From assembly GCF_052118925.1 (NCBI RefSeq), contig NZ_JBQKGG010000006.1:1-64000 (forward strand): a stretch of 64,000 nt of DNA, read 5' to 3'. Positions 1 to 7,526 of the stretch are shown here, piece by piece. The position numbers were made by a program, and so were the translations under genes. This DNA comes from Lientehia sp934351765 (GTDB lineage: Bacteria; Bacillota; Clostridia; Lachnospirales; Lachnospiraceae). Position 1 is the stretch's first letter, and every line of letters starts with the position of its first letter. The notes below the pieces were generated by a model, which did no database searches, was not told the origin of the DNA, and was given only the letters and a program-made list of their open reading frames with translations.

Positions 1-17
1 TCTATTATAAAACTGAA

Positions 18-92
18 GTGGCTCATTATGACCGGAATAGTGGCTCACACATATCCGGAATGGTGGCTCAAGCTTGCCGGACAGGTGGCTCA
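18..92. repeat. IS21-type terminal repeat array (end of an IS element)
   Basis: Four copies of GTGGCTCA start at 18, 40, 63 and 85, so the period is 22-23 bases; the first three are followed by a CCGGA core. Tandem 20-odd-base repeats at the ends are typical of IS21-family elements, where they bind the IstA transposase. The transposase genes are not in the window, so this is either an element lying to the left or a leftover end. The family call is inferred from the repeat layout alone. Confidence 0.5.
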
Positions 93-146
93 TTGGAGCA
101 CAGATTATTCATAATCTGGTTTATTTTTGCATAATATCGTCAGCAA

Positions 147-187
147 AAGGTGTAAAATAAGGTGTATGTTTTTCCATTTTACACCTT
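147..187 (-). terminator. Stem-loop downstream of the recombinase remnant
   Basis: A perfect 12-base inverted repeat (147-158 with 176-187, arms AAGGTGTAAAAT/ATTTTACACCTT) encloses a 17-base loop just past the stop of the recombinase fragment. Its position suggests a terminator for that gene, but there is no strong T-run on the minus strand, so the role is inferred. Confidence 0.4.
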
Positions 188-211
188 GCTATTTTCAATT
201 AAAAATCGTAA

Positions 212-598
212 TTACACAACCTGAATCCGGGCAACTTCTTCCCTGGCATCCTCAAGATTTACATGCGTATATGTATTCAGCGTTACGCTGATATCTGAGT
301 GGCCCATCAAATATTGCAATGCTTTTGGATTCATTCCGGATTTTGCCATATTTGAGCAATAGGTGTGTCGGCATACATGCGGTGTAATGACAGGCATCTG
401 TACTTTGTAAGTATTATTATACTTCTGAATGATGTGTTGGAAATAATGCTCCCAGTGCAGGGAATAACAGATACTTTCATTTTTATCAAAGTATAAGAAT
501 CCACTTTTTCCATCTACCATAGGTTCTGCTTTGGGTGAGTTTCGTTTTTCTATTATTTTCCGAAAGCATTCCTCTACATCTGCGACTCGTAAACATGT
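212..598 (-). pseudogene. Tyrosine recombinase (integrase), C-terminal remnant
   Basis: Only the C-terminal half of the catalytic domain of a phage/ICE-type tyrosine recombinase remains. HVCRHTYC gives the His-x-x-Arg box, and GHSDISVTLNTYTHV carries the second conserved His and the nucleophilic Tyr. The reading frame continues upstream of the first ATG (at 520) to about 598, where it is cut by an in-frame TGA at 599-601 that lies against the end of the next gene. Members of this family are usually near 400 residues, so the SAM-like and N-terminal domains and the first catalytic Arg are missing. It is clearly similar to the other fragment at 6357-7019 but not identical. It probably marks one edge of a decayed mobile element and is unlikely to be active. 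Confidence 0.8.
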
Positions 599-602
599 TC
601 AC

Positions 603-1502
603 TTAATCAGTAATTCCTTTCCATACTATATTACTCAATTCCGAAACTGTTAATTCTCCAGATTGAAATTTTGCCCACGCTCCTGCATAGTCAACATTAC
701 TGGTTAACGCTTTTATTTCAAATTCCTTATTGGGAATATATTCTGTTGTTATCACTTTATTAATTTTCATAAGTACATTTTGAAGTATCTGCATTTTAAA
801 TAGCTTCATTTTGATTTCCTTATATAAAATATAACTATCCGAAAAACCGTCCGTTCCAAAACTCCAGCCAATGTTTCTCATCTTTTTTAAGAACCTTTTC
901 CTGTTTTTATCTGCATGTACGCTAAAATCATACGTAGGCTCATTGTTTATTGATTCTAGAGAATTAGATGTAATATCATATTTTCCCAAATGTTTTACAA
1001 GGTTTTTAAAGTAATTTCTTTTATATCCAAATTCCTTTAAGTCAAAAGTAATTAATTTACCTTCTTCAATATTGAATTCAGAGATTCCATTTGAATAAGT
1101 CTTTGAGTAAAACTTACCTTTCTTTGGAATTCCTTTTACTTCTCCTATATGAATAGCGCTTAGTTTTTTAATTTCTTTTCCATTCGCATCAGATTCGTTA
1201 ATATAATCTGGCTTTACGAAAATATATGCCTTTCCATAAACAGCCATGCTATAAAGGACTCTATCAATAGATTGACTAAACTCATATGAAAAATCATAAT
1301 GCCTACCGTTTCCAAATAATTCTACAATCTCTTTATCATCTGGAATGATTATATAGAAATCTCTTCTATTAATTTTTTCTTCGCTTAACGAATACTCATA
1401 ACCTGAAAACAAATCACTGTAAAAACTATGCGAATAAATGTTATCAATGGGACGTTTATATACTTTTTCCATCTTCCTTTTTATTCTTAATATATTATTC
1501 AT
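603..1502 (-). CDS. Hypothetical protein, last gene of a three-gene accessory operon
   Basis: A 299-residue soluble protein with no signal peptide or membrane segment; I do not recognise its family. The ATG is well supported by GGGAGGATG nine bases upstream. The first bases overlap the 3' end of the preceding 814-residue gene by 8 bases, so the two are translationally coupled. The stretch around residues 75-100 (SQSIDRVLYSMAVYGKAYIF) faintly recalls the tunnel-side region of phage portal proteins (hydrophobic helix, YGKAY), but nothing else supports that. The gene is strongly AT-rich compared with the chromosome after 9 kb and lies between two recombinase remnants, which points to horizontal transfer. 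Function unknown; a role in defence or in element maintenance is only a guess from context. Confidence 0.7.
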   Translation of the reverse strand: MNNILRIKRKMEKVYKRPIDNIYSHSFYSDLFSGYEYSLSEEKINRRDFYIIIPDDKEIVELFGNGRHYDFSYEFSQSIDRVLYSMAVYGKAYIFVKPDYINESDANGKEIKKLSAIHIGEVKGIPKKGKFYSKTYSNGISEFNIEEGKLITFDLKEFGYKRNYFKNLVKHLGKYDITSNSLESINNEPTYDFSVHADKNRKRFLKKMRNIGWSFGTDGFSDSYILYKEIKMKLFKMQILQNVLMKINKVITTEYIPNKEFEIKALTSNVDYAGAWAKFQSGELTVSELSNIVWKGITD

Positions 1503-3939
1503 TCAAATCATCCTCCCACGAAAATCTAGTGTGAAATCTCTTTTCCTTAGGGAGTAGCGGATTAATACATATAACCCAAAATACTTCGGATGGATCTGTC
1601 GTAAATCCCATATCTAAAAAATTTGAGCAAAATGCTTTAATAATTTTACTATCAGTCTTTATCTCTTGTCTGAACATAACATATTCCGTTTCAATAGTAG
1701 CAGACTCTCTTATTGCATTTGCGACAAATTGATTCCACTTTGTTTCAAGGATATCTCTTGCCCCTATACCAAAAAGGAATTTATTTCTCCGTGATGCAAA
1801 TTCGATTAATTGAGCTGCAAGCTCTGTTGACTTCTCCTCATTCTCTTTTACATTAAGTACAATTTTTGAAGCTTCTTTTACGATACTACACCATTCTACA
1901 TCTTTAAAAAATTCGCCCCACAATATTCCAAGTCCACCAATTTGTGCCCATTCAACAATCGGAGACGTAAACATATAATATGCATATTCTACTCTATATA
2001 AATCTTTGTTCTTTATAAAATCCGTTCTGATATACTCCTGGTATAAAAGCATTATCTTTGTTAAAATCTCAAAATCTTTTTCAAATTGCTTTTTATCTGA
2101 GTTGACAATAGCCTCAACCGTATCTTCTGCAATATGGTTATAGCACTCACCTAAAAAGTCAGGATATTCTTCTCTTCTATCCCAATTTTTAATTGCAAAA
2201 GCACTTGAACATTTTAGCAACATTTCTGGAAGTTCTTTTTTACATTCCAAAAATTTTTCTTCTACTCCTGCTAATCTACTGTCATCCCATTTATCTGCAG
2301 AATCCAAATGATATTTATTTAAATTCTTTTCTACCTGATTTGCAAACTTAAAGAAATTTGACAACTTAGACTCATATTCATAGAATCTCGTAAGCATAAT
2401 GCACGCTTCATAATACATATTTTTTTCAACAAAAAAACTACTCAATGAATATGCCTGTTCGACCCCTTCCTTAACCATATCAAATAAGGTATTTACATAA
2501 ACAAACTCCTCTTTTGCCACATACTGCTTAATTAACCAATCAGGAGTGATCCGATGTCCTTCTGTATAAACCTCAGTTATCATCTTCTTATATATTTCTA
2601 TATAATTTCTTCCCCTAATTGCCTTTATAGAGTTGTATCTCTTTCCGGTGTCAATTCCTTTTATAACCGATTTGCTTATTGCATTAATATCAAGATTACT
2701 AAAATACTTACTTGACTCCAATATTATATCCAAATATAAAAGAGAAATATGTTCGACAATTCCTGCAAAGGCAACATTTTCTTCTATTTTAGTGTTATCT
2801 ACAAAACTTTGAATAACACTTTTTAGCCAATCAATTTGTCCTACATAGTAATTTGCCTCTTTTTGTTCTATTGCGGATTTACAAACTGACTCAAAGACTG
2901 AAAAATAACTATATAAAGTCCCCCAGTCATTCCTTTTAATCAAATAATTTACACATGCATGATTTATTGACATTAATTCATCTTCGAACCAATAAAAATC
3001 AGGTTTTTCCTTTGGTCTTAATGAGGTTCCTGTTCTTAACGCCATTGAGGTTTCCGTGTCATTAGCAAAATGCCACTTCTGATATACTCCTTTTCTCCTA
3101 AACCACAATGAATCTCTCGAAATATGCCTCTTAATAAGCCAATACTGTTCAATAAGGTCTAGATTCGCACACATAAAATTAAGAATAGATGAGCTATCTG
3201 CCGAATCAGGATTACATCCATATTTTTGAATAACTTTTAGTAATTCAATTCTATCTGATGCAATCTTACAAAAGTGATTTTGATAATTTGCATCTGATGC
3301 ATACAGTTCTCGATTAAGACTTTTGGTAATCACTCTTCCTAATGCAATATAAGCATCATCTGATACTCTAAATACATCTGACAACTGGTATGTTCTATTT
3401 CCAGTTATTCCAAAAGAAATAACGACCACTATTGACCATATAATTAATATACCGGCAGATACCCAACCAACGTCATATCCCATTAATAATTCAACAAGTA
3501 TAATTGTTCCATATATTATACAACTACTAATGGCATTTAAACACTTTACCGTCAACCTATCATATTGAAAGGCAATAGCTATTTTTTCTGGAGCATTAGC
3601 ATATCTTGTAGAATATATACTTGAAATATTAGAGCAATACAATCCTAAAATAACACCTGCAACGCCTAATTCTCCAATAAGTACATCTGACAAAATATTA
3701 CTATTTATAACCAGTATCACGCCAATGCTAAGTAACAGCTTATCCAACAAACCAAGAATTGTTGCTAATATTATTCCCTTAATAACACCAGAAACAAATC
3801 TCTCCAAAAGAAGTCTGTTAAACGACCAATATTCCTTAGATGACTGTCTTCGACTTTCCAAAGTAAAGCGTATCTTTTTAAGTTTAAAAATCCAATTTAA
3901 TAGTATCTTTCTTATTTTCCAATATCTTTTAGTTTTCAA
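1495..3939 (-). CDS. Large membrane-anchored protein of unknown function
   Basis: An 814-residue protein. The N-terminal 180 residues hold about four hydrophobic segments (roughly 50-72, 86-102, 134-152 and 157-178); the other 630 residues are hydrophilic, apparently all-helical and presumably cytoplasmic. No catalytic motif (no Walker A, no PD-(D/E)xK, no HD) is evident. The start is TTG, with only a weak GATGGGA-like site upstream, so the exact N-terminus is uncertain. It follows the IS-split gene by 24 bases and overlaps the 299-residue gene by 8 bases, forming one operon. The architecture of an N-terminal membrane anchor plus a long helical sensor-like region is seen in several conflict systems, but this is analogy only. 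Very AT-rich. Confidence 0.72.
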   Translation of the reverse strand: MKTKRYWKIRKILLNWIFKLKKIRFTLESRRQSSKEYWSFNRLLLERFVSGVIKGIILATILGLLDKLLLSIGVILVINSNILSDVLIGELGVAGVILGLYCSNISSIYSTRYANAPEKIAIAFQYDRLTVKCLNAISSCIIYGTIILVELLMGYDVGWVSAGILIIWSIVVVISFGITGNRTYQLSDVFRVSDDAYIALGRVITKSLNRELYASDANYQNHFCKIASDRIELLKVIQKYGCNPDSADSSSILNFMCANLDLIEQYWLIKRHISRDSLWFRRKGVYQKWHFANDTETSMALRTGTSLRPKEKPDFYWFEDELMSINHACVNYLIKRNDWGTLYSYFSVFESVCKSAIEQKEANYYVGQIDWLKSVIQSFVDNTKIEENVAFAGIVEHISLLYLDIILESSKYFSNLDINAISKSVIKGIDTGKRYNSIKAIRGRNYIEIYKKMITEVYTEGHRITPDWLIKQYVAKEEFVYVNTLFDMVKEGVEQAYSLSSFFVEKNMYYEACIMLTRFYEYESKLSNFFKFANQVEKNLNKYHLDSADKWDDSRLAGVEEKFLECKKELPEMLLKCSSAFAIKNWDRREEYPDFLGECYNHIAEDTVEAIVNSDKKQFEKDFEILTKIMLLYQEYIRTDFIKNKDLYRVEYAYYMFTSPIVEWAQIGGLGILWGEFFKDVEWCSIVKEASKIVLNVKENEEKSTELAAQLIEFASRRNKFLFGIGARDILETKWNQFVANAIRESATIETEYVMFRQEIKTDSKIIKAFCSNFLDMGFTTDPSEVFWVICINPLLPKEKRFHTRFSWEDDLNE

Positions 3940-4030
3940 TAGTGTCTATCCCATCTTCTAATTTTACAATAGTGCAATACGCATTGCAATTGCACTTGCT
4001 ATTCTATTATTAATATTGGTGCTAGAATAT

Positions 4031-4034
4031 AAAT
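4031..4034. repeat. AAAT target-site duplication, left copy
   Basis: AAAT lies directly outside the left inverted repeat and is matched by AAAT at 5339-5342 outside the right one. The duplication is confirmed by the reading frame that is restored when one copy and the IS are removed. Confidence 0.85.
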
Positions 4035-4109
4035 AGTACAAGCCAAAATGAGAAATCCCAAATACACATAAGCATGATACAATAGAGACATGCTGAAGGA
4101 GGATCTCAT

Positions 4110-4394
4110 ATGGCAAAGCAACATGACAAACAATTTAAACTTGATGCAGTCCAGTACTACGAGGATCATAAAGATCTTGGTGTACGTGGATGTGCAGAAA
4201 ATCTTGGCATCGGATACAGCACATTAACAAAGTGGCTGAAAGACTTCCGGGAATCAGGTGATATTCCTGTTCGTGGTTCTGGTAATTATGCATCTGACGA
4301 GCAGAAGGAAATTGCCCGTCTCAGACGTGAATTACGTGATACCCAAGATGCACTTGATGTGTTAAAAAAAGCAATCAACATTCTGGGAAAATGA
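4110..4394 (+). CDS. IS3-family transposase OrfA (HTH protein)
   Basis: A 94-residue DNA-binding subunit of the IS3-type transposase. The N-terminal half is a HTH_Tnp_1 (transposase_8) domain beginning KQHDKQFKLDAVQYYEDH, and the C-terminal part (after residue 65) is a leucine-zipper-like helix, ELRDTQDALDVLKKAINILG. GAAGGAGG lies 10 bases before the ATG. Near the 3' end, A7G at 4364-4371 is a classical -1 slippage site; shifting there fuses OrfA to the orfB frame, which is open from that point. The stop also overlaps the orfB ATG (ATGA at 4391-4394), so orfB could alternatively be reached by reinitiation. Confidence 0.93.
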   Translation: MAKQHDKQFKLDAVQYYEDHKDLGVRGCAENLGIGYSTLTKWLKDFRESGDIPVRGSGNYASDEQKEIARLRRELRDTQDALDVLKKAINILGK

Positions 4395-5305
4395 CGGAAG
4401 CCATTTATCTCGAAGGGTCTGAGAAGACGGAAGCTGCCAAAAAGGCTGGACGCCGGGTTTCCGTCTCCGGAATGTTGAAATTTCTAGGCGTCTCCCGCTC
4501 AGGATATCTTGCATGGCTCCACCACGTACCTTCTGATACAGAAAAACGTCGTGAAGCTGTAAAAGCAAAAATACAGGATATTTATGATGATTCCAAGCAG
4601 AACTACGGTGCTCCGAAAATCACTGTAGAACTTCGAAAAACTGGTGAAATCATCTCGGAAAGAACCGTTGGTACATATATGCGCCAAATGGGGATCCGTG
4701 CTCAGTGGAGCAAACCATGGACAATCACCACAAAAGATTCCGATTTCAGCACTGAATTACAAAATATCCTTGATGGGCAATTTAATCCTGATCGTCCGAA
4801 TGCAGTCTGGTGTTCGGATATTACCTACATCTGGACAATAGATGGATTTGTCTATCTGACCAGTGTTATGGATTTATTTTCCAGAAAAATCATAGCCTGG
4901 ACGCTTTCAGAAACACTGGAAGTATCTTGCGTGATTGATACTATAAACAAAGCCAAAGCTCGCCGAAATATCGATCAACCATTAATTATCCATTCAGATC
5001 GGGGCAGCCAATATGTTGCAAAGGAATATAAAAAAGCAACCGAGAATATGCAACGCAGTTATTCGAAGAAAGCTTTTCCGTGGGACAATGCATGCATTGA
5101 ATCCTTTCATTCTATTATCAAACGTGAATGGCTCAATCGCTTTAAAATTCGCGACTATAAGCAGGCATACCAGTTGATTTTTGAATATCTGGAAGCTTTC
5201 TACAATACGAAACGAATTCATAGCCATTGCAACTATATATCGCCAAACGAATTCGAACGAGTGTATGAAAGAACGCACACTGAGGCTGAGCTTCTGGCAG
5301 GTTAA
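4391..5305 (+). CDS. IS3-family transposase OrfB (DDE integrase domain)
   Basis: The 304-residue catalytic part of the transposase. An HTH_21 region (about residues 50-105) is followed by an rve-type RNase H fold with the catalytic triad Asp143 (WCSDITYI), Asp203 (IIHSDRGSQY) and Glu237 (WDNACIESFHS, with the usual K/R seven residues on). The C-terminus ends in the rve_3-like YNTKRIHSHCNYISPNEF. Expressed from orfA by -1 frameshift as the OrfAB transposase, or on its own from the overlapping ATG at 4391. All key residues are present and the frame is intact, so the element looks competent. Confidence 0.94.
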   Translation: MTEAIYLEGSEKTEAAKKAGRRVSVSGMLKFLGVSRSGYLAWLHHVPSDTEKRREAVKAKIQDIYDDSKQNYGAPKITVELRKTGEIISERTVGTYMRQMGIRAQWSKPWTITTKDSDFSTELQNILDGQFNPDRPNAVWCSDITYIWTIDGFVYLTSVMDLFSRKIIAWTLSETLEVSCVIDTINKAKARRNIDQPLIIHSDRGSQYVAKEYKKATENMQRSYSKKAFPWDNACIESFHSIIKREWLNRFKIRDYKQAYQLIFEYLEAFYNTKRIHSHCNYISPNEFERVYERTHTEAELLAG

Positions 5306-5338
5306 AATGGGGAGAAATTTCTCATTTTAACTTGTACT

Positions 5339-5342
5339 AAAT
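5339..5342. repeat. AAAT target-site duplication, right copy
   Basis: Pairs with 4031-4034; see the IS3-family element. Confidence 0.85.
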
Positions 5343-5810
5343 CTTGACATAGGACCAATGATTGTTTATGCTTATCACAAAGGTCATTTACTTTTCTTTT
5401 TATTTCCTCTGATTTGCCATTATTTTCAACTTCAAAACCCATTTCTAACGTAGATTTATATCCATTAATGAATGCCATTGATGGTTCAATCCTAATATAG
5501 TTTCCTATTCCAAATCCAATTCTCATTGTCTTTATAGCACGGTTAGAAAAATTGTCATATGATATTAATTCTGAAACAGATTCAAACTCAACCTCATCAC
5601 CATTTATAAGTTGTGCAGAATATTTAGGTTTTTCAAAATATTCTCTTAATAATTCATCTATGTCCTTAAAAAATACATCATTCACAATAATTGCAGATTT
5701 ATATGATAATTTTCCACTTACTTTCATATACCAACACCTCTTTTCATTTGCATGAATATCTCATTTTTATTATATTCCCACGGAGGAATAGTTTCAACAA
5801 AAAGATACCT

Positions 5811-6024
5811 TTTAACGATTACTACAATCTTTTAACGATTGCCCTAACAATTTAACGATATATCACAACATTTTAACGATTACTCCTAACAATTTAACGA
5901 TTTCACCAATGCCTAGAAATGCACTAATTTGCCATGTTTTGCTACCTATCTTGTATCTATATCAGAGAACCTTTTAACGATAAGAAGCTCCGGCAAAATG
6001 CCAGAGCTCATAACTATTTAACGA
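5811..6024. repeat. Iteron-like array of TTTAACGAT
   Basis: TTTAACGAT occurs at 5811, 5831, 5851, 5872 and 5893 with spacings of 20, 20, 21 and 21 bases, then at 5973, and as TTTAACGAA at 6017. All copies have the same orientation. Another copy sits at 6418-6426 within the recombinase remnant. Two-helical-turn spacing places all copies on one face of the DNA, as for arm-type sites of tyrosine recombinases/excisionases or iterons bound by a Rep protein. It is the main content of the 629-base gene-free stretch 5728-6356. Which protein binds is not shown by the sequence. Confidence 0.75.
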
Positions 6025-6140
6025 AACATACTACAGATATACTATTTGCATTCCGTCATTCGTAGTAAAACAGTAGTCACGTGTTATTGGAAAAAGCAAG
6101 ATATGCCGCGTTTTGCCGCGATGTGCAACGTATTATTCAA

Positions 6141-6165
6141 ATGTCACAGGACATTGCCGTGACAT
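6141..6165. repeat. Inverted repeat ATGTCAC/GTGACAT
   Basis: Perfect 7-base arms (6141-6147 and 6159-6165) are separated by 11 bases in the gene-free stretch between the TTTAACGAT array and the recombinase remnant. It could be an operator or part of an element end; no T-run follows. Low certainty of function. Confidence 0.4.
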
Positions 6166-6318
6166 ATAAATAGTATTTTGACCATTTTTTTATCTCCTTT
6201 CGTGCCAACGGATTTGAGGCGATAAGCCTTTATTTTTCAACATTTTTGCACATTTTTATATTTAATTGTTTTTCATTTCTCCTCATAAATGAGGGTATTT
6301 CACTTTATGCGTTAGAAA

Positions 6319-6356
6319 GTGTGTTATATCTTTGATATATAACACACCCTCTTTTT
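6319..6356. terminator. Hairpin terminator at the end of the recombinase remnant
   Basis: Perfect 11-base arms GTGTGTTATAT (6319-6329) and ATATAACACAC (6337-6347) with a 7-base loop. On the plus strand it is followed by CCTCTTTTTTT; on the minus strand it lies directly after the stop of the recombinase remnant. Likely a bidirectional rho-independent terminator. Confidence 0.65.
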
Positions 6357-7019
6357 TTAGTCTTCGTCGTCCGCTTCTTCGTCAAAATCCGGTTCCGGTT
6401 CTTCGTCGTAATCCTCATTTAACGATACTACAGCCGGAGCACGGTCAAGGCTATAAAAATTATATTGCTTGCTTTGTGCCATGTTAAAGAACTGTTCTTT
6501 AATGTTTCCGGCTTCAAGGTGCGTATATACATTAAGAGTAAACTCAATTGAACTATGTCCCATAATCATTTGGAGCGTTTTCGGACTTAATCCGGCACAG
6601 GCGCACATACTACAGAAAGTATGACGGCAAATGTGAAGCGTAATATTAGGCAATTCCTGTTTATAGGTCTTGTTATACTTATTTACGCTCCATCTAAGGT
6701 GGTTCTGCCAATGTTTGGCAACTTCAACGCTATCATTTTTATCAAACCATAAAAAGCCCGTTGCGCTTTCGGTATGGTCGGCATTCCAACTAACAGGTTC
6801 TTCTTTTAATACAGGTCTATTATCAATGACGCGTTTAAAACAACGCTCCACATCTCCAAACATAGGCACATCGTGCGTTCCGTTCTCTGTCTTTGGTTCT
6901 TCGATATAGTATAACCTGAATAATTCACAGTAAAACCGTGAATTATTCAGGTTTATATTTCTGATTTGTTCCTTTTTGCCTTTCACCCACCCTCTCTTTG
7001 AATAATTACATAATATCAT
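6357..7019 (-). pseudogene. Tyrosine recombinase (integrase), 5'-truncated
   Basis: From about residue 42 the protein matches the C-terminal catalytic domain of ICE/Tn916-type integrases: KTENGTHDVPM, then HICRHTFC (His-x-x-Arg), GHSSIEFTLNVYTHL (second His and Tyr nucleophile) and an acidic tail. The first 40 residues are unrelated to integrases and are partly encoded by a long palindrome (6913-6953), so the ATG at 7019 is not the original start and the SAM-like and N-terminal domains are lost. It parallels the remnant at 212-598, which is similar in sequence. The frame is open to its stop and is followed by a good terminator. Expected to be inactive alone. Confidence 0.8.
6913..6953. repeat. 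Perfect 16-base inverted repeat
   Basis: Arms at 6913-6928 and 6938-6953 (AACCTGAATAATTCAC and its exact complement) with a 9-base loop. It sits exactly where the recombinase remnant loses similarity to its family, so it may mark the rearrangement breakpoint, or be an element-end hairpin or binding site. Confidence 0.7.
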
Positions 7020-7041
7020 AGATGGACGATTTATAACACAC

Positions 7042-7145
7042 CGTCTTTCAATTCATAAAAAAAGATGCTATTTTTTCTTTACTATCTAATATCTCGTCTA
7101 CTGGTACTCCACATGATTTTGCCAAATCAATCTGTGTCTTACACC
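7042..7145 (-). pseudogene. Remnant of a DNA-binding-like protein (C-terminal piece)
   Basis: After an in-frame stop, the minus strand reads CKTQIDLAKSCGVPVDEIL and ends ASFFMN before a TGA. The composition resembles the tail of a small helix-turn-helix protein, but the piece is only about 30 codons and has no start. It lies just downstream of the HTH gene at 7139-7363 in another frame. Weak call. Confidence 0.25.
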
Positions 7146-7363
7146 GGAGTATTTATCTTCTGTTCTTTCAGAATATCCAACAGAGTAACCGGTTCTTCTT
7201 TTCTTTTGTTGGTGCGCTCCGGTTTCTCTGCATTTTCTGGAATGTTCCATGTCTTACCAGTAAGAAACGCACCGTTCACCCGCCCCTGGGCACAGTAATT
7301 TCTAACACTACGTTCTGACATATTCCATCTTTTTGCTATATCGGCAACTAAAAGGGATTTCAT
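7139..7363 (-). CDS. Small HTH DNA-binding protein (MerR/excisionase-like)
   Basis: A 74-residue protein whose first 45 residues form a winged helix-turn-helix of the MerR/HTH_17 type: VADIAKRWNMSERSVRNYCA followed by a short wing, GAFLTGKTWNIP. The rest is a charged linker. GTGGAGG lies upstream of the ATG. Proteins of this shape commonly act as excisionases or as small regulators in integrative elements, and the adjacent integrase remnant and direct-repeat array fit that. Whether it is an excisionase or a plain regulator cannot be decided from sequence. Confidence 0.75.
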   Translation of the reverse strand: MKSLLVADIAKRWNMSERSVRNYCAQGRVNGAFLTGKTWNIPENAEKPERTNKRKEEPVTLLDILKEQKINTPV

Positions 7364-7526
7364 CTACCATCCTCCACTATAAATCAAAAACATACTAATC
7401 TACTGATTCGTATATCACGCCATCGGCAAAAACACCATTCATTTTACCGCATCGCACTTTTTCAGCCGATATAACAACTGTTTCCCAGTCAGATCGATTT
7501 AATAAAATAGATTCCTATACCCCCAC

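Larger units (their letters stand above)
4035..5338 (+). mobile_element. IS3-family insertion sequence, complete (1304 bp)
   Basis: The element is bounded by 22-base inverted repeats (4035-4056 and 5317-5338) that match at 20 of 22 positions and start AGTACAAG. Inside are two overlapping plus-strand frames, orfA and orfB, the second one base behind the first (-1), as in IS3-family elements. Flanking AAAT duplications mark a 4-base target. Length, gene order and A-rich slippage run fit the family; the subgroup (IS150-like) is inferred. The element is intact and presumably able to move. Confidence 0.92.
3964..5727 (-). pseudogene. Hypothetical gene split by an IS3-family insertion
   Basis: The 5' part runs 5727-5339 and the 3' part 4030-3964, with the IS between them. 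Joining the parts with one copy of AAAT gives 456 bases: 151 codons and a TAA at 3966-3964, without any frameshift. The rebuilt C-terminus reads DLYSSTNINNRIASAIAM and so on, replacing IS-encoded residues that the interrupted frame would otherwise use. The start ATG at 5727 has AGAGGTG eight bases upstream. The family is not recognised: a small soluble protein of mixed alpha/beta composition. It is the first gene of the operon leading to the 814- and 299-residue proteins 24 bases downstream, so the insertion probably also cuts their transcription. Intact flanks suggest a recent insertion. Confidence 0.85.

Noticed and set aside
603..1502. 299-residue protein as a phage portal protein
   Set aside because: Only one short helix with YGKAY recalls portal proteins; no terminase, capsid or protease gene is near, and its operon partners are membrane and small soluble proteins.
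5811..5901. CRISPR array
   Set aside because: Units are only 9 bases with 11-12-base gaps; there are no spacers of normal size and no cas genes.
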